Assembly: GCF_022539505.1 (NCBI RefSeq)
Contig: NC_061508.1
Span: 68,457,754 to 68,521,753 of the forward strand
Length of the DNA: 64,000 nucleotides
Source: Lolium rigidum
Taxonomy: Eukaryota; Streptophyta; Magnoliopsida; Poales; Poaceae
Direction of reading: 5' to 3'
Positions 11,722 to 22,570 of the stretch are shown here, one piece after another. Both the position numbers and the translations under genes were made by a program. Under the pieces are notes generated by a model. That model saw nothing but the letters and a program-made list of their open reading frames with translations, did no database searches and had not been told where the DNA came from. Position 1 is the first letter of the stretch. Every line of letters starts with the position of its first letter.

Positions 11722-12450
11722 ATGAGTAATCCTGAAGTTGAAGTTCGTTCGTTTAAGCAACAAGGGGGAGAAAGTTTTAAAGATGCTTGGTATAGAATTA
11801 GTGATGCTCATCATAGATGCACTAAGAAACACTCCACTATTATCCTCCTTAGGAACTTTTATGTTGGTATCTCTAGCTGGAATAGGTATGTTCTTGATAC
11901 TCTTGCGGGAGGTAATTTCCTAGGCACTCCTGCTTTAGAAGCTAGTTGCATTTTTGAGAGTCTAGTTGGAATACCACCTGTTAATGAAGCTAAAATTGAA
12001 ATATCTCTTGAAGATGTCATGAAAAAGTTAGAGGCCATAGAGAAAAATCTTCCAAGTGTTGAGACTAAATTGGAAATATTACTTGATAACACTGATAAAC
12101 TTGATAAATCTCTAGGAAGAACTAATGAAAGAATTGTTGTCTTAGAAACTTGTGCTATCCATGATAATCAAACCCATAGGATTGGTGAACTGGAAGAAGC
12201 TATGGGAACCTTGGGTTCAACTTTTTCTTCCCTTAAGTTTAAGGAGAAAGCTTATGTGGGTAAGGAGCAAAAATTCATGTATGTCTCTAAAGTGCCTAAG
12301 CCAAAGAATTATTATAAGCCTAAAATTGATAAAGCCCTTGGCACCACTATGGGAAATTTAGATAATGGAGCGTCTAAGATACCTATTGTTACAAGTTGTG
12401 TTTTTAAGGAAAATTATGATGTTGATGCTTCATCTCTTGATAATACTTGA
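11722..12450 (+). CDS. Gag-like protein of Athila element A
   Basis: A 242-codon ORF, the only one of length in the element. Residues 1-75 resemble the Athila retrotransposon gag core: FKQQGGESFKDAWYRISDAH, then ILLRNFYVGIS and LDTLAGGNFLGTPA. Residues about 90-160 form a likely coiled coil (LEAIEKNL, LDNTDKLDKSL, RIGELEEAMGTL). There is no zinc knuckle and no downstream protease. Gag would assemble the particle that packages the RNA. The ORF is open from its ATG to the stop, so it may be translatable, but it is shorter than full gag proteins of autonomous Athila elements, consistent with a deletion derivative. Confidence 0.75.
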   Translation: MSNPEVEVRSFKQQGGESFKDAWYRISDAHHRCTKKHSTIILLRNFYVGISSWNRYVLDTLAGGNFLGTPALEASCIFESLVGIPPVNEAKIEISLEDVMKKLEAIEKNLPSVETKLEILLDNTDKLDKSLGRTNERIVVLETCAIHDNQTHRIGELEEAMGTLGSTFSSLKFKEKAYVGKEQKFMYVSKVPKPKNYYKPKIDKALGTTMGNLDNGASKIPIVTSCVFKENYDVDASSLDNT

Positions 12451-15094
12451 ATTACACTTTCTGTGCCTAGCTGAAAGGCGTTAAAGAAAAGCGCTTATGG
12501 GAGACAACCCATTGTTTTATTTCTGCAATTTTTGTTTTATATTTGTGTCTTGGAAGTTTTTACTACTGTAGCAACCTCTCCTTATCTTTACTTTATTGCA
12601 TTGTTGTGCCAAGTAAAGTCTTTGATAGTAAGGTTGATACTAGATTTGGATTTCTGCGAAACAGATTTCTTGCTGTCACGAATTTGAGTAGATATCTCTG
12701 TAGGTAACTCAGAAAAATCAGCGAAACTTCATGAGTGATCCTCAGATATGTACGCAACTTTCATTCAATTTGAGCTTCTTCATCTGAGCATGTTAAGTGC
12801 CTCTAAAAAATTCGTCTTTACCGACTGTTCTGTTTTGACAGATTCTGCATTTTATTTCATATTGCCTCTTTTACTGTCTTGGATGGATTTCTTTGTTCCA
12901 ATAACTTTCAGTAGCTTTGGGTGATGTCCAGAAGTGTTAGGAATGATTGTGTCCTCTCTGAACATGTGAATTTTTCATTATGCACTAACCCTCTAATGAG
13001 TTTGTTTTGAGTTTGGTGTGGAGGAAGTTTTCAAGGGTCAAGAGAGGAGGATGATACAATATGATCAAGAAGAGTGAAAAGTCTAAGCTTGGGGATGCCC
13101 CCGTGGTTCATCCCTGCATATTTCAAGAAGACTCAAGCATCTAAGCTTGGGGATGCCCAAGGCATCCTCTTCTTCATCGACAACTTATCAGGTCACCTCT
13201 AGTGAAACTATATTTTTATTCCGTCACATCTTATGTGCTTTACTTGGAGCGTCTGTCTGCTTTTATTTTTTGTTTTTGTTTGAATAAACTCGGATCCTAG
13301 CATTCTTTGTGTGGGAGAAAGACACGCTCCGCTGTTTCATATGAACACTGGTGTTCTTAGCTTTACTTTTAATGTTCATGGCGAAGGTTGAAAACTACTT
13401 CGTTCATTGCTATTTGGTTGGAAACAGAAAATGCTCCATGTGGTAATTGGTATATTGTCTTGAATAATTTGATACTTGGCAATTGTTTTGAGCTCTCAAA
13501 TAGATCATGTTTAAGCTCTTGCATCATGTAGTGTTGAACCTATTAGTGGAGAACTACCATAGAGCTTGTTGAAATTTGGTTTGCATGATTGGTCTCTCTA
13601 AAAGTTTAGATATTTTCTGGTTAAGGTGTTTGAACAACAAGGAGACAGTGTAGAGTCTTATAATGCTTGCAATATGTTCTTATGTAAGTTTTGCTGTAAC
13701 GGTTCATACTTGAGTTTGCTTCAAACAACCTTGCTAGCCAAAAGCCTTGTACTGAGAGGGAATGCTTCTCGTGCATCCAAAACCTTGAGCCAAAACCTAT
13801 GCCATTTGTGTCCACCATAACTACCTACTACATGGTATTTTGTTGCCATTCCAAGTAAATTGCTTGCGTGCTACCTTTAAAATTTCATTCCTTGTCTTTG
13901 CAATACATAGCTCATGGGAAAATAGCTTAAAAAACTATTGTGGTATTGAATATGTTGCTTATGTATCTTATTTCTTATAAGTTGCTTGTTGAGCGGTAAC
14001 CATGTTTCTGGGGACGCCATCAACTATTACACCTTTATTGAATATCATGTGAGATGCTATGCATGTTCGTCTTGTCTGAAGTAGGGGTGATTTATCATGA
14101 TTAAATGGTTTGAGTATGCATATTGTTAGAGAAGAACATTGGGCCGCCAACTAAAGCCATGTATCATGGTGGAAGTTTCAGTTTGGACATTAATCCTCAA
14201 ATCTCTTATGAGAATATTATCTCGTTGTTGAATGCTTAAGCATTAAAGAGGAGTCCATTATCTCGTTTTCTATGTTTTCCGAGTACGGATGTCCTTAAGT
14301 TGAGATCTATCAAAAACGAGAAATCAAATGCGATCTATCTCCTTGGACCTTTGTACGGGTGACATAGAGGTACCCCTTTGTGACACTTGGTTGAAACATA
14401 TGTAATGCAATGATAATCCATGGAAATCCGAGCTAATTAGGACAAGGTGCGAGCACTATTGGTATTCGATGCATGAGGCTTGCAACTTATAGGATGTTTT
14501 ATGCATAACACATATGAATTAGTACTACCGTTGACAAAATTGTTTCTATGCTTTCAAAATAAAAAGCTCTAGCACAAGAGTAATCCCTGCTTCCCAATGT
14601 GAAGGGGCTTTTCTTTTACTTTATGTTGAGTCAGTTTACCTACTTCTTTCTATCTTAGAAGAAAACACTTGTGTCAACTGTGTGCATTGATTCCTACATA
14701 CTTGCTTATTTGCATTCATCATATTACTTTGTGTTGACAATTATCCATGAGATATATCCATGAGATAAACATGTTGAAGTTGAAAGCAACTGCTGAAACT
14801 TATATCTTCCTTTGTGTTGCTTCAAAACTTTCTACTAAGAATTTATTGCTTTATGAGTTAACTCTTATGCAAGACTTATTGATGCTTGTCTTGAAAGTAC
14901 TATTCATGAAAAGTCTTTGCTATATGATCAGTTGGTTACTCATTATCTTTACCATTGCTTTGAATCACTTCATTCATCTCATATGCTTTACAATAGTATT
15001 GATCAAGATTATGATAGCAGCATGTCACTTCAGAAATTATCCTTGTTATAGTTTACCTACTCGAGGGCGAGTAGGAACTAAGCTTGGGGATGCT
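12451..15094 (+). other. Non-coding 3' internal region of element A
   Basis: About 2.6 kb without a coding frame, yet clearly homologous along its length to 22590-25167 in element B. Shared blocks include the segments around 12590-12740, 13080-13220, 13720-13830 and 14800-15090. The purine-rich string AAGCTTGGGGATGC occurs at about 13085, 13139 and 15080; the last copy is the polypurine tract directly before the 3' LTR. The conservation suggests packaging or replication signals rather than protein. Confidence 0.75.
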
Positions 15095-16694
15095 TGATAC
15101 GTCTCAAACATATCTATAATTTCTTATGTTTCATGCTAGTTTTATGACAATACTCACATGTTTTACATACACTTTATATCATTTTGATGCATTTTCCGGC
15201 ACTAACCTATTAACAAGATGCCGAAGCGCCAGTTCCTGTTTTCTGCTGTTTTTGGTTTCAGAAATCCTACACAGGAAATATTCTCGGAAGTGGACGAAAC
15301 AAAAGCCCAGAGTCTTATTTTCCACGGAGCTTTCCAGAAGACCGAAGGAGATACGAAGTGGGGCCACGAGGTGGCAACACCACCTGGCGGCACGGCCAAG
15401 GAGGGGCCCGCGCCGCCCTATGGTGTGGGCCCCTCGTGAGCCCCCCGACTCTGCCCTTCCGCCTACTTAAACTCTCCGTCGCGAAAACCCTAGTACCGAG
15501 AGCCACGATACGAGAAAACATACCGTGACGCCGTCGCCGCCAATCCCATCTCGGGGGATTCGGGAGATCGCCTCCGGCACCCTGCCGGAGAGGGGAATCA
15601 TCACCGGAGGACTCTACATCATCATGCCCGCCTCCGGATTGATGCGTGAGTAGTTCATCCTTGGACTATGGGTCCATAGCAGTAGCTAGATGGTTGTCTT
15701 CTCCTCTTGTGCTATCATGTTTAGATCTTGTGAGCTGCCTATCATGATCAAGATCGTCTATTTGTAATGCTACATGTTGTGTTTGTTGGGATCCGGTGAA
15801 TATGGAATACTATGTCAAGTTGATTATTGATCTATCATATATGTGTTGTTTATGATCTTGCATGCTCTCGGTTGCTAGTAGAGGCTCTGGCCCAGTTGAT
15901 ACTTGTGACTCCAAGGGGGAGTATTTATGCTCGATAGTGGGTTCATGCCTCCATTGAATCTGGGACAGTGATAGAAAGTTCTAAGGTTGTGGATGTGCTG
16001 TTGCCACTAGGGATAAAACATCGATGCTTTGTCTAAGGATATTTGTGTTGATTACATTACGCACCATACTTAATGCAATTGTCTGTTGTTTGCAACTTAA
16101 TACCTGGAAGGGTGCGGATGCTAACCCGAAGGTGGACTTTTTAGGCATAGATGCATGTCTGGATAGCGGTCTATGTACTTTGTCGTAATGCCCTAAGTAA
16201 ATCTCATAGTAGTCATCATGATATGTATGTGCATTGTTATGCCCTCTCTATTTGTCAATTGCCCAACTGTAATTTGTTCACCCAACATGCTATTTATCTT
16301 ATTGGAGAGACACCACTAGTGAACTGTGGACCCCGGTCCATTCTTTTACATCTGAAATAAAATCAACTGCAATCTTTATTCTCTGTTGTTCTTCACAAGC
16401 AAACATCATTCTCCACACCATACGTTTAATCCTTTGTTTACAGCAAGCCGGTGAGATTGACAACCTCACTGTTAAGTTGGGGCAAAGTATTTTGGTTGTG
16501 TTGTGCAGGTTCCACGTTGGCGCCGGAATCTCTGGTGTTGCGCCGCACTACACTCCTTCACCAACAACCTTCACGTGGCCTTCATCTCCTACTGGTTCGA
16601 TAACCTTGGTTTCTTACTGAGGGAAAACTTGCTGCTGTACGCATCACACCTTCCTCTTGGGGTTCCCAACGGACGTGTGCTTCACGCGTTATCA
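15095..16694 (+). repeat. 3' LTR of element A
   Basis: TGATACGTCTC...TATCA, paired with 9908-11508. The polypurine tract AAGCTTGGGGATGCT immediately precedes it and the target duplication CGGGG immediately follows it. Confidence 0.9.
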
Positions 16695-16699
16695 CGGGG

Positions 16700-17299
16700 A
16701 AAAACCAGGAAGTGCCCCGGTGCCGTCCCGGCGCCTCGCCCGGTCCCTGCCCGACGGCCCGGCACAGGCTGGCTCCCACGCCGGTGCCAACCGAACGCTC
16801 TCCAGGGGGCATTCCGTGCTCGCATGGTGTCTCGCCCGGCAGCTGTCGGCTGGCCCGGTCTGAGACCCGGCAGGACCAAGTGTCTCACTGGCTGGTCCGC
16901 CGCCACGCCCAGTAGGCCGGCCACTTCGACCAATGCGGAGATGGACACTCCCCAACGGCTGGATTTCGACCTGGACTATAAATACCCCTTCCCCTACCTC
17001 AGAACAGTCAGGCATACCTCTCTCTCATATACTCCATTGTTGCAAACACCAAAAGCTTCAGATCTCCCTCCTCCTCCACTCAAACTCAAATCCCTCCGGG
17101 GGAAATCTAGAGGAGGTCTTGATCTATAGTCTCACCGAGCGAAATCTTGTTCCCTATTATATTCTTCAAGATACATGTTCTCTAGGGTTTCTCGGTGGCC
17201 AGAATTGTCCGGAAGCATCCGGGCTGTGGATTTGCTCCTGACAAAGATTGTGAAGGTTTGGAGGCTACCTCAAAGTCTACCACAAGTGAAATGTCTATA
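16700..17299 (+). mobile_element. Unassigned LTR element X, continuation
   Basis: Continuation of the LTR interrupted at 9907. It contains a TATA-type core promoter (CTATAAATACCCC, 16977-16989) followed by a pyrimidine-rich leader, so this is the promoter of the host LTR. It is cut at 17300 by the Copia element. No internal region or second LTR of X is visible in the window. Confidence 0.6.
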
Positions 17300-19963
17300 T
17301 GTATGGGTATATTGCCCCTATGTGTGGTTTGGTAATTAATGACAACCCTTATGGACTAATGTTTTCATTGAGTTTATATGAAGGAATATTCCATAGGTAC
17401 TACTTGTATTCCATGTGTTGGATTCAACTATGGATGCCATGAAGATAAAGATATACCTTGTGTATTGGCATCAAGATCATCGATTTGAAGATATATATGT
17501 GATATGATCAAGAAGAAGAAATTAAGATGGAGTTCTTATGTAGAACTCAATATTAGCATGCTCTAGCTTATGTGTTAAGCAATGAATGATCAAGATCTTG
17601 AGTGCTTGATTCCAAGTGAAGAATTCAAGATATGGCTCTAAGTCGGTGTCATGATAGTCTCATGAGTTGAGCTATGGTTGACTAAGATTTAGAGCATGCA
17701 ACCAAATGAATAATTCTTTATACACCTCAAGATAGTATGATAGAGCATGAGAAGATACAAGGTTGACCAATACAAAGACTGAAGAATAGATTCAAGATTG
17801 GTCAACACATGAAGCATGAAGAATGTGCCACAGAGAAGTCATTTGGTATCTTTCCATGGGCATGCATCAAAAGTGAGATCTCATATAGCCCATGAGAGGA
17901 TGACGTCAAGTGGTGATCGTCATCAAGGTTGAGTTGGGAAAGTTCAAGTTGAGCATCTCAAGAGGATCATATGCTTGAAGCTTGCCGTCCATTTGGTGAT
18001 AGTGGACATGTGAAGATGTGCATCAATGGAGCTTTCCCATCACGGTGTATGGGGGATCATTTGTGAGTCTTCGCGAAGTAACGATGATCAAGTAAGGCAT
18101 TCCGGCTTGAGTGGAGCTTGAAGAGTTGTCATCAAGATCAAGCGGGATGCGCAAGGCAAAGGTATGGCCTTGCTAGGTTTTCCTTTTGCCGGTCTCAAGG
18201 TGGTTGTTGGGAGACCGGATTATAAGATAGATAGTCGCACTATCAAGAGGGGCTTTCGGTTGGGTAACTTGATCGCATCATCTTAGGGATCTCAATACTT
18301 TGCATACTTGCATATCCCTATTGCTTCTTGGTGTTTCTCTGTGTGAAGTTCTTGAGCTTGTTGATAGCTTTACAACAAGCCCAAGTTCATCGAAAACAGA
18401 ATTCGCATGCATCTTCTAAGGTTTGGTGATTGTACCGGCTATTCATGAAATGAGGTTCATCCTCTATATTCATGGTAAAATCCCCTCTTGCTCATTCTTA
18501 TGATTCACACTTTCCATAGGATAGCCTTTGTTTTTATCTTTCTAACAAAATTAGTTTCATGCGATTCGGAGTTCGAGAGTATTAGTTATTACGAAAATAA
18601 GAAGTAGAAAAAAGGAAAAAGTCTTTAAATAAGGTCCTGCGAAAACTTGGCCTGAGACAGGCCCACCTGGCCCAGCTCCCGGCCTGCCCGGTGGAGACCG
18701 TCCAAACCGCTCGTGGCAACCGGGCACATTCTGTAAGGTTCCCGGTCTGGGTCCGGCCCAGCTCCCGGTGGCCGCCGACCTGCTCGGCGTGTGGCCCGGC
18801 TAACCGACCCGTCTGCCGGCTTGGGCCCTTTTCCCACCAGCATGGCCTGCTCGCCCCATCCGGCCTGGGCCACGGCTCTGCCGGCTGCGCGCTGGCCTGT
18901 CCGGTCGGCCGGCTGGGCCGCCGGCTGGACTGTTTTTCTGGGCCGTTTTTCTGTGCTGTTTTCTTGGCTTTTCTCCCCAACGGTTATTTTTCCCCTTTAG
19001 ATTGCTAAAGCCTTCTTTCACCTTGAGCAGAGTTAGTTCTTCCTCCTCTACTCCTCCATTGTTGCTATTTGAAGAACTTTCTTCCCCTCTTGATTCCTCC
19101 CATGATTCTTGCTCATTCTTGAGGATTTGAGAGAGGAGATCTAGATCTATTATCTCCCCCAATTCATTTCTCCTCTAAGTGAGGGGAACCCATTCGATCT
19201 AGATCTTGGAGTCTTTTGTTGACTTTCCCCATTGTCTTCCTCTCTAATTTCATCCTAGCATTTGTTGCTTTGGTGGAATTTGAGTGTGAGGAATTTGAAC
19301 ACCTTTGGTGTTTTTGCTTTGCATCATTGCATTGTGTTGAGCTCTCCACCACGGTTAGTTCGAGTGAGAGACCGTGAGCTTGTTACTCTTGGAGGGAGAC
19401 CTCCTAGTTGGCTTGGCGGTTTGTGCTCCGGTGATCTTTTCAAGGAAGATTGTGAAGAGACCCGGACTTCTCCTTCGTGGAGCTTGTGAAGTGGTTGTGG
19501 AGCTTGCCATCTCCGGAGTGGAGGAAAAGCTAACCATAAGGAAAGGGCCTTTATCCTTCGTGGGTCTGGCTCGGAGAATAGGGTGAGCCTTCGTGGCATT
19601 GGGGAATCCTTCGTGGGACCTCCACCCCTCCAAACGTGACGTACCTTCTTGCAAAGGAAGGAACATGAGAATACATCCTCGTCTCCGCGTGCCTCGGTTA
19701 TTTCTATACCCGAGCTTACTTTCCTTGTGATAGCCATCGTGCTTGAAGTACATATATCTTGCTATCACTTATGCTACATATATCCTGTGCCTATTTTGCT
19801 TAGCTCTAGTTGTTTTTGTTGTTGCACTTAGTTGAGCCTAGCATATTTAGGTTTTGTGCTTGTAAAATAAACGTTAGTTTCATTCCGCATTCTTACAAGC
19901 CAAATCCGTAAGAGTTTTTAAAACGCCTATTCACCCCCCTCTAGGCGACATCTCGTCCTTTCA
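17300..19963 (+). repeat. Copia 5' LTR (SIRE/Maximus-like, tentative)
   Basis: It starts TGTATGGGTATATTG and ends CCTTTCA, two bases before the initiator-Met-type primer site, giving a 2,664-bp LTR. The length and the primer site fit the large Copia elements of the SIRE/Maximus lineage. A GC-rich block at about 18640-18960 may be its promoter-proximal part. ORFs across it are chance. The 3' LTR is not in the window, so the duplication cannot be checked. Confidence 0.7.
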
Positions 19964-19965
19964 AT

Positions 19966-19977
19966 TGGTATCAGAGC
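19966..19977 (+). other. Copia primer-binding site
   Basis: TGGTATCAGAGC, complementary to the 3' end of initiator methionine tRNA, lies just after the LTR end. This is the standard primer site of plant Copia elements. Confidence 0.85.
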
Positions 19978-20020
19978 AAGATCTCTCCTTGTTTAAGGCT
20001 TCACCGCCTTGAGATTAAAG

Positions 20021-20590
20021 ATGTCGGCTAGTAATATAGTGCACAATGACACAATTATCCTTGATGGCACAAATTATCTTTTGTGGAGAAATTGCTTGCT
20101 TTATAATCTTCGGACCTTGTGTCCAAATATAGAGCAATTTCTTGATGTAGGTTTTTCTCCTCTGATGGATCCTCAAAATCTATCTTTAGAGGATGAGAAA
20201 AATTTACATCTTGAAGCTCAAGTATCTAATGAGCTTTTATTCTCCTTGAGACCAGATTTTCGTAGGTTCTTGATATACATAAAGCGAAAGTCGTCTCATG
20301 AGATGTGGATCAAGCTTAAGGAAATGTTTGGTGGATCCATTTCTCATATGGATGGTGGTTTCTCCAAGGAGCTCTCTTCCTCTTCACATCATGAAGAGCT
20401 CCAAGTTGTTTCCACCTCCGGTTGTGATGTATTATCATCTTCATCCACTTCACCAACGTGTGGCAAGACACAAGGAAATGATATGGTGAGTGGCGAGAAA
20501 AATTGCAATGTTGATATTGTGCTCAATAATGACGATTCTTCATCTCTATCCCATTGTAATGTTTCCTTGTTTGGACTTAAACACATCTAG
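20021..20590 (+). pseudogene. Copia gag fragment
   Basis: The reading starts at the ATG at 20021, 44 bases after the primer site (MSASNIVHNDTIILDGTNYL). DGTNYLLWRNCLLYNLRTL is the N-terminal signature of Copia gag proteins. KRKSSHEMWIKLKEMFGGS at about 90-110 matches the conserved second block. The frame stops at 20590 before any zinc knuckle. The next 100 bases read on in other frames, then a CACTA end interrupts at 20695. The rest of gag-pol is missing, so the product would be a truncated gag. Confidence 0.7.
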
Positions 20591-20694
20591 CACTAAAAAT
20601 AATCTACATGCTTGTGTTGATAGTCCTTGCATATCATGTATTAACTCCCTACATAAATCCCATGATGATATGCATGTCTTGTCTTGTTGCCATA

Positions 20695-20863
20695 CACTAC
20701 AAGAAAAGTTCTGATACACAACGTCTCAAAATCGTCCGCTAAGGGGTATTTTTCTTCGCCTATGGGCCTAACCCGACGATATGGGTTATGTTGTGGAAAC
20801 TGCGTCAGGCAAAGTCCTACGACGATTTTTCGATCCGTCGCGCTTGGGCGCCCTTCGCCACGG
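20695..20863 (+). mobile_element. CACTA transposon left end
   Basis: CACTACAAGAAAAGTT opens a CACTA-type terminal repeat within the Copia internal sequence. The following 150 bases are subterminal-like (repeated CGACGAT/CGTC strings) and run into the assembly gap. The preceding three bases are ATA. Confidence 0.7.
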
Positions 20864-20963
20864 NNNNNNNNNNNNNNNNNNNNNNNNNNNNNNNNNNNNN
20901 NNNNNNNNNNNNNNNNNNNNNNNNNNNNNNNNNNNNNNNNNNNNNNNNNNNNNNNNNNNNNNN
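20864..20963. other. Assembly gap (100 N)
   Basis: A run of N of round length, a conventional placeholder for a gap of unknown size. The sequences on the two sides belong to different elements, so distances and orientation across it are unreliable. Confidence 0.98.
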
Positions 20964-21905
20964 TGCCCCAACGAAACAAAGGAGGTTGTCAATCTCACCG
21001 GCTTGCCGTAACAAAGGATTAACCGTATAGTGTGGAAGATGATTGTTTGCAGAGAAAACAGTAAAACAAGTATTGCAAAGCAGATTTGTATTTCAAGATA
21101 TAAAGAATGGACCGGGGTCCACAGCTCACTAGAGGTGTCTCTCCCATAAGATAAAAGCATGTTGGGTGAACAAATTACAGTCGGGCAATTGACAAATAGA
21201 GAGGGCATAACAATGCACATACATGACATGATAAGTATAGTGAGATTTAATTGGGCATTACGACAAAGTACATAGACCGCCATCCAACTCGCATCTATGC
21301 CTAAAAAGTCCACCTTCAGTGTTATCGTCCGAACCCCTTCCGAACATTAAGTTGCAAAGCAACATGCACAATTGCATTAAGTATGGTGCGTAATGTAATC
21401 AATAACTACATCCTCGGACATAGCGCCAATGTTTTATCCCTAGTGGCAACAAGCACAACCACAACCTTAGAACTTTCTCGTCACCAGTCTCCAGATTTAA
21501 CGCGAGGCATGAACCCACTATCGAGCATAAATACTCCCTCTTGGAGTTAAGAGCAAAATCTTGGCCGCAGCCTCTACTAGTAACCTGAAGAGCATGCAAG
21601 ATCATAAACAACACATAGGTAATAACTTGATAATTAACATAACATGGTATTCTCTATCCATCTGATCCCGACAAACACAACATATAGAATTACGATAGAT
21701 GATCTTGATCATGTTAGGCAGCTCACAAGATCCAACAATGAAGCACAATGAGGAGAAGACAACCATCTGAGGCTACTCGCTATGGACCCATAGTCCAGTG
21801 GGTGAACTACTCACTCATCACTCCGGAGGCGACCATGGCGGTGTGAAGAGTCCTCCGGGAGATGATCTCCTCTCCTGGGCAGTGGTGCCGGAGGTGATCT
21901 CCGAC
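20964..21905 (-). mobile_element. Athila-lineage LTR fragment, antisense
   Basis: Reverse complement of the same LTR subfamily as 1-888 and 44351-47744. It begins at the gap inside the LTR and extends to the GGAGGACTCT/CTCCGGAG block near 21830-21900. The LTR start (TGATACG...) is missing. Past about 21905 the sequence changes to a CACTA end. Confidence 0.8.
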
Positions 21906-22060
21906 TTTTTGGCCGCTTTCGTCGGGCTAGGTGGCCTCAAAAACGAGAAAAAAAAAGTTTTGACATGCACCACAGAGGGACCAAAAATCGTCGGCCATGG
22001 TACACCAGCAACCACGGCGCGACTTCAACTTCATCGGCCATGGCAACTTTTCTTGTAGTG
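21906..22060 (-). mobile_element. CACTA transposon end
   Basis: Read on the minus strand, it opens CACTACAAGAAAAGTTGCCA at 22060, and subterminal sequence follows down to the LTR junction near 21905. Its first 16 bases equal those of the end at 20695, but the adjoining trinucleotides differ (ATA and ACT) and so do the hosts (Copia gag on the left, Athila ORF on the right). The two ends are therefore probably not one simple insertion. Confidence 0.65.
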
Positions 22061-22570
22061 ACTTTGCCTCCTATTTATGATGATTATACTGATAGTGGTC
22101 TTTTGGTGCCGCCTACTATGGAGAGTAAATTTTATTATGATTATACTATGCCTCCTACACTTGATGGGAATAATAATGATAGCTACTTTGTTGAATTTTC
22201 TCCCACTACAACTGATAAAATTGATTATGCTTATGTGGAGAGTAATAATTTTATGCATATAGCTCATGATAAGAATGTTTCATTTGATAGTTATATTGTT
22301 GAGTTTGTTCATGATGCTACTGAAAATCTTTATGAGAGAGGAAAATATGGTTGTAGAAATTTTCATGTTACTAAAACACCTCTCTATATGCTGAAATTTT
22401 TGAAGTTACAGTGGTTTTATCTTCCTATGCTTGTTGCATTATGCTTCATGAATTTGTTTATTTACAAGATTACTTTTCATAGGAAGTGGGTTAGACTTAA
22501 ATGTGTTTTGAATTTGATTTTTGATGCTCTCTTTTGCTTCAACTCTTATTTCTTGGGAGTGCATCATTGA
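22061..22570 (+). pseudogene. Athila element B internal ORF, start missing
   Basis: An open frame of about 170 codons continues from the CACTA junction to the stop at 22570. The upstream ATG at 22039 lies in the CACTA end and is not native. The first part is acidic and rich in Y, D and P (YDYTMPP and similar). The second half is hydrophobic, with two likely membrane segments (LPMLVALCFMNLFIYKI and LNLIFDALFCFNSYFLGV). From memory such ORFs recur in non-autonomous Triticeae Athila elements. An envelope-like or membrane role has been suggested for Athila 3' ORFs but is not shown here. Element A has no counterpart of it. Confidence 0.55.

Larger units (their letters stand above)
9908..16694 (+). 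mobile_element. Complete non-autonomous Athila-lineage retrotransposon (element A)
   Basis: A 6,787-bp element with LTRs at 9908-11508 (1,601 bp) and 15095-16694 (1,600 bp), both TGATACGTC...TATCA. It is flanked by the perfect 5-bp duplication CGGGG (9903-9907 and 16695-16699). A primer site follows the 5' LTR (11520) and a purine tract precedes the 3' LTR. It encodes only a gag-like ORF; there is no protease, reverse transcriptase or integrase, so it must rely on enzymes from another element. By eye the LTRs differ mainly by C-to-T/G-to-A transitions, plus small indels. It is probably of the Sabrina/WHAM group. Confidence 0.92.
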
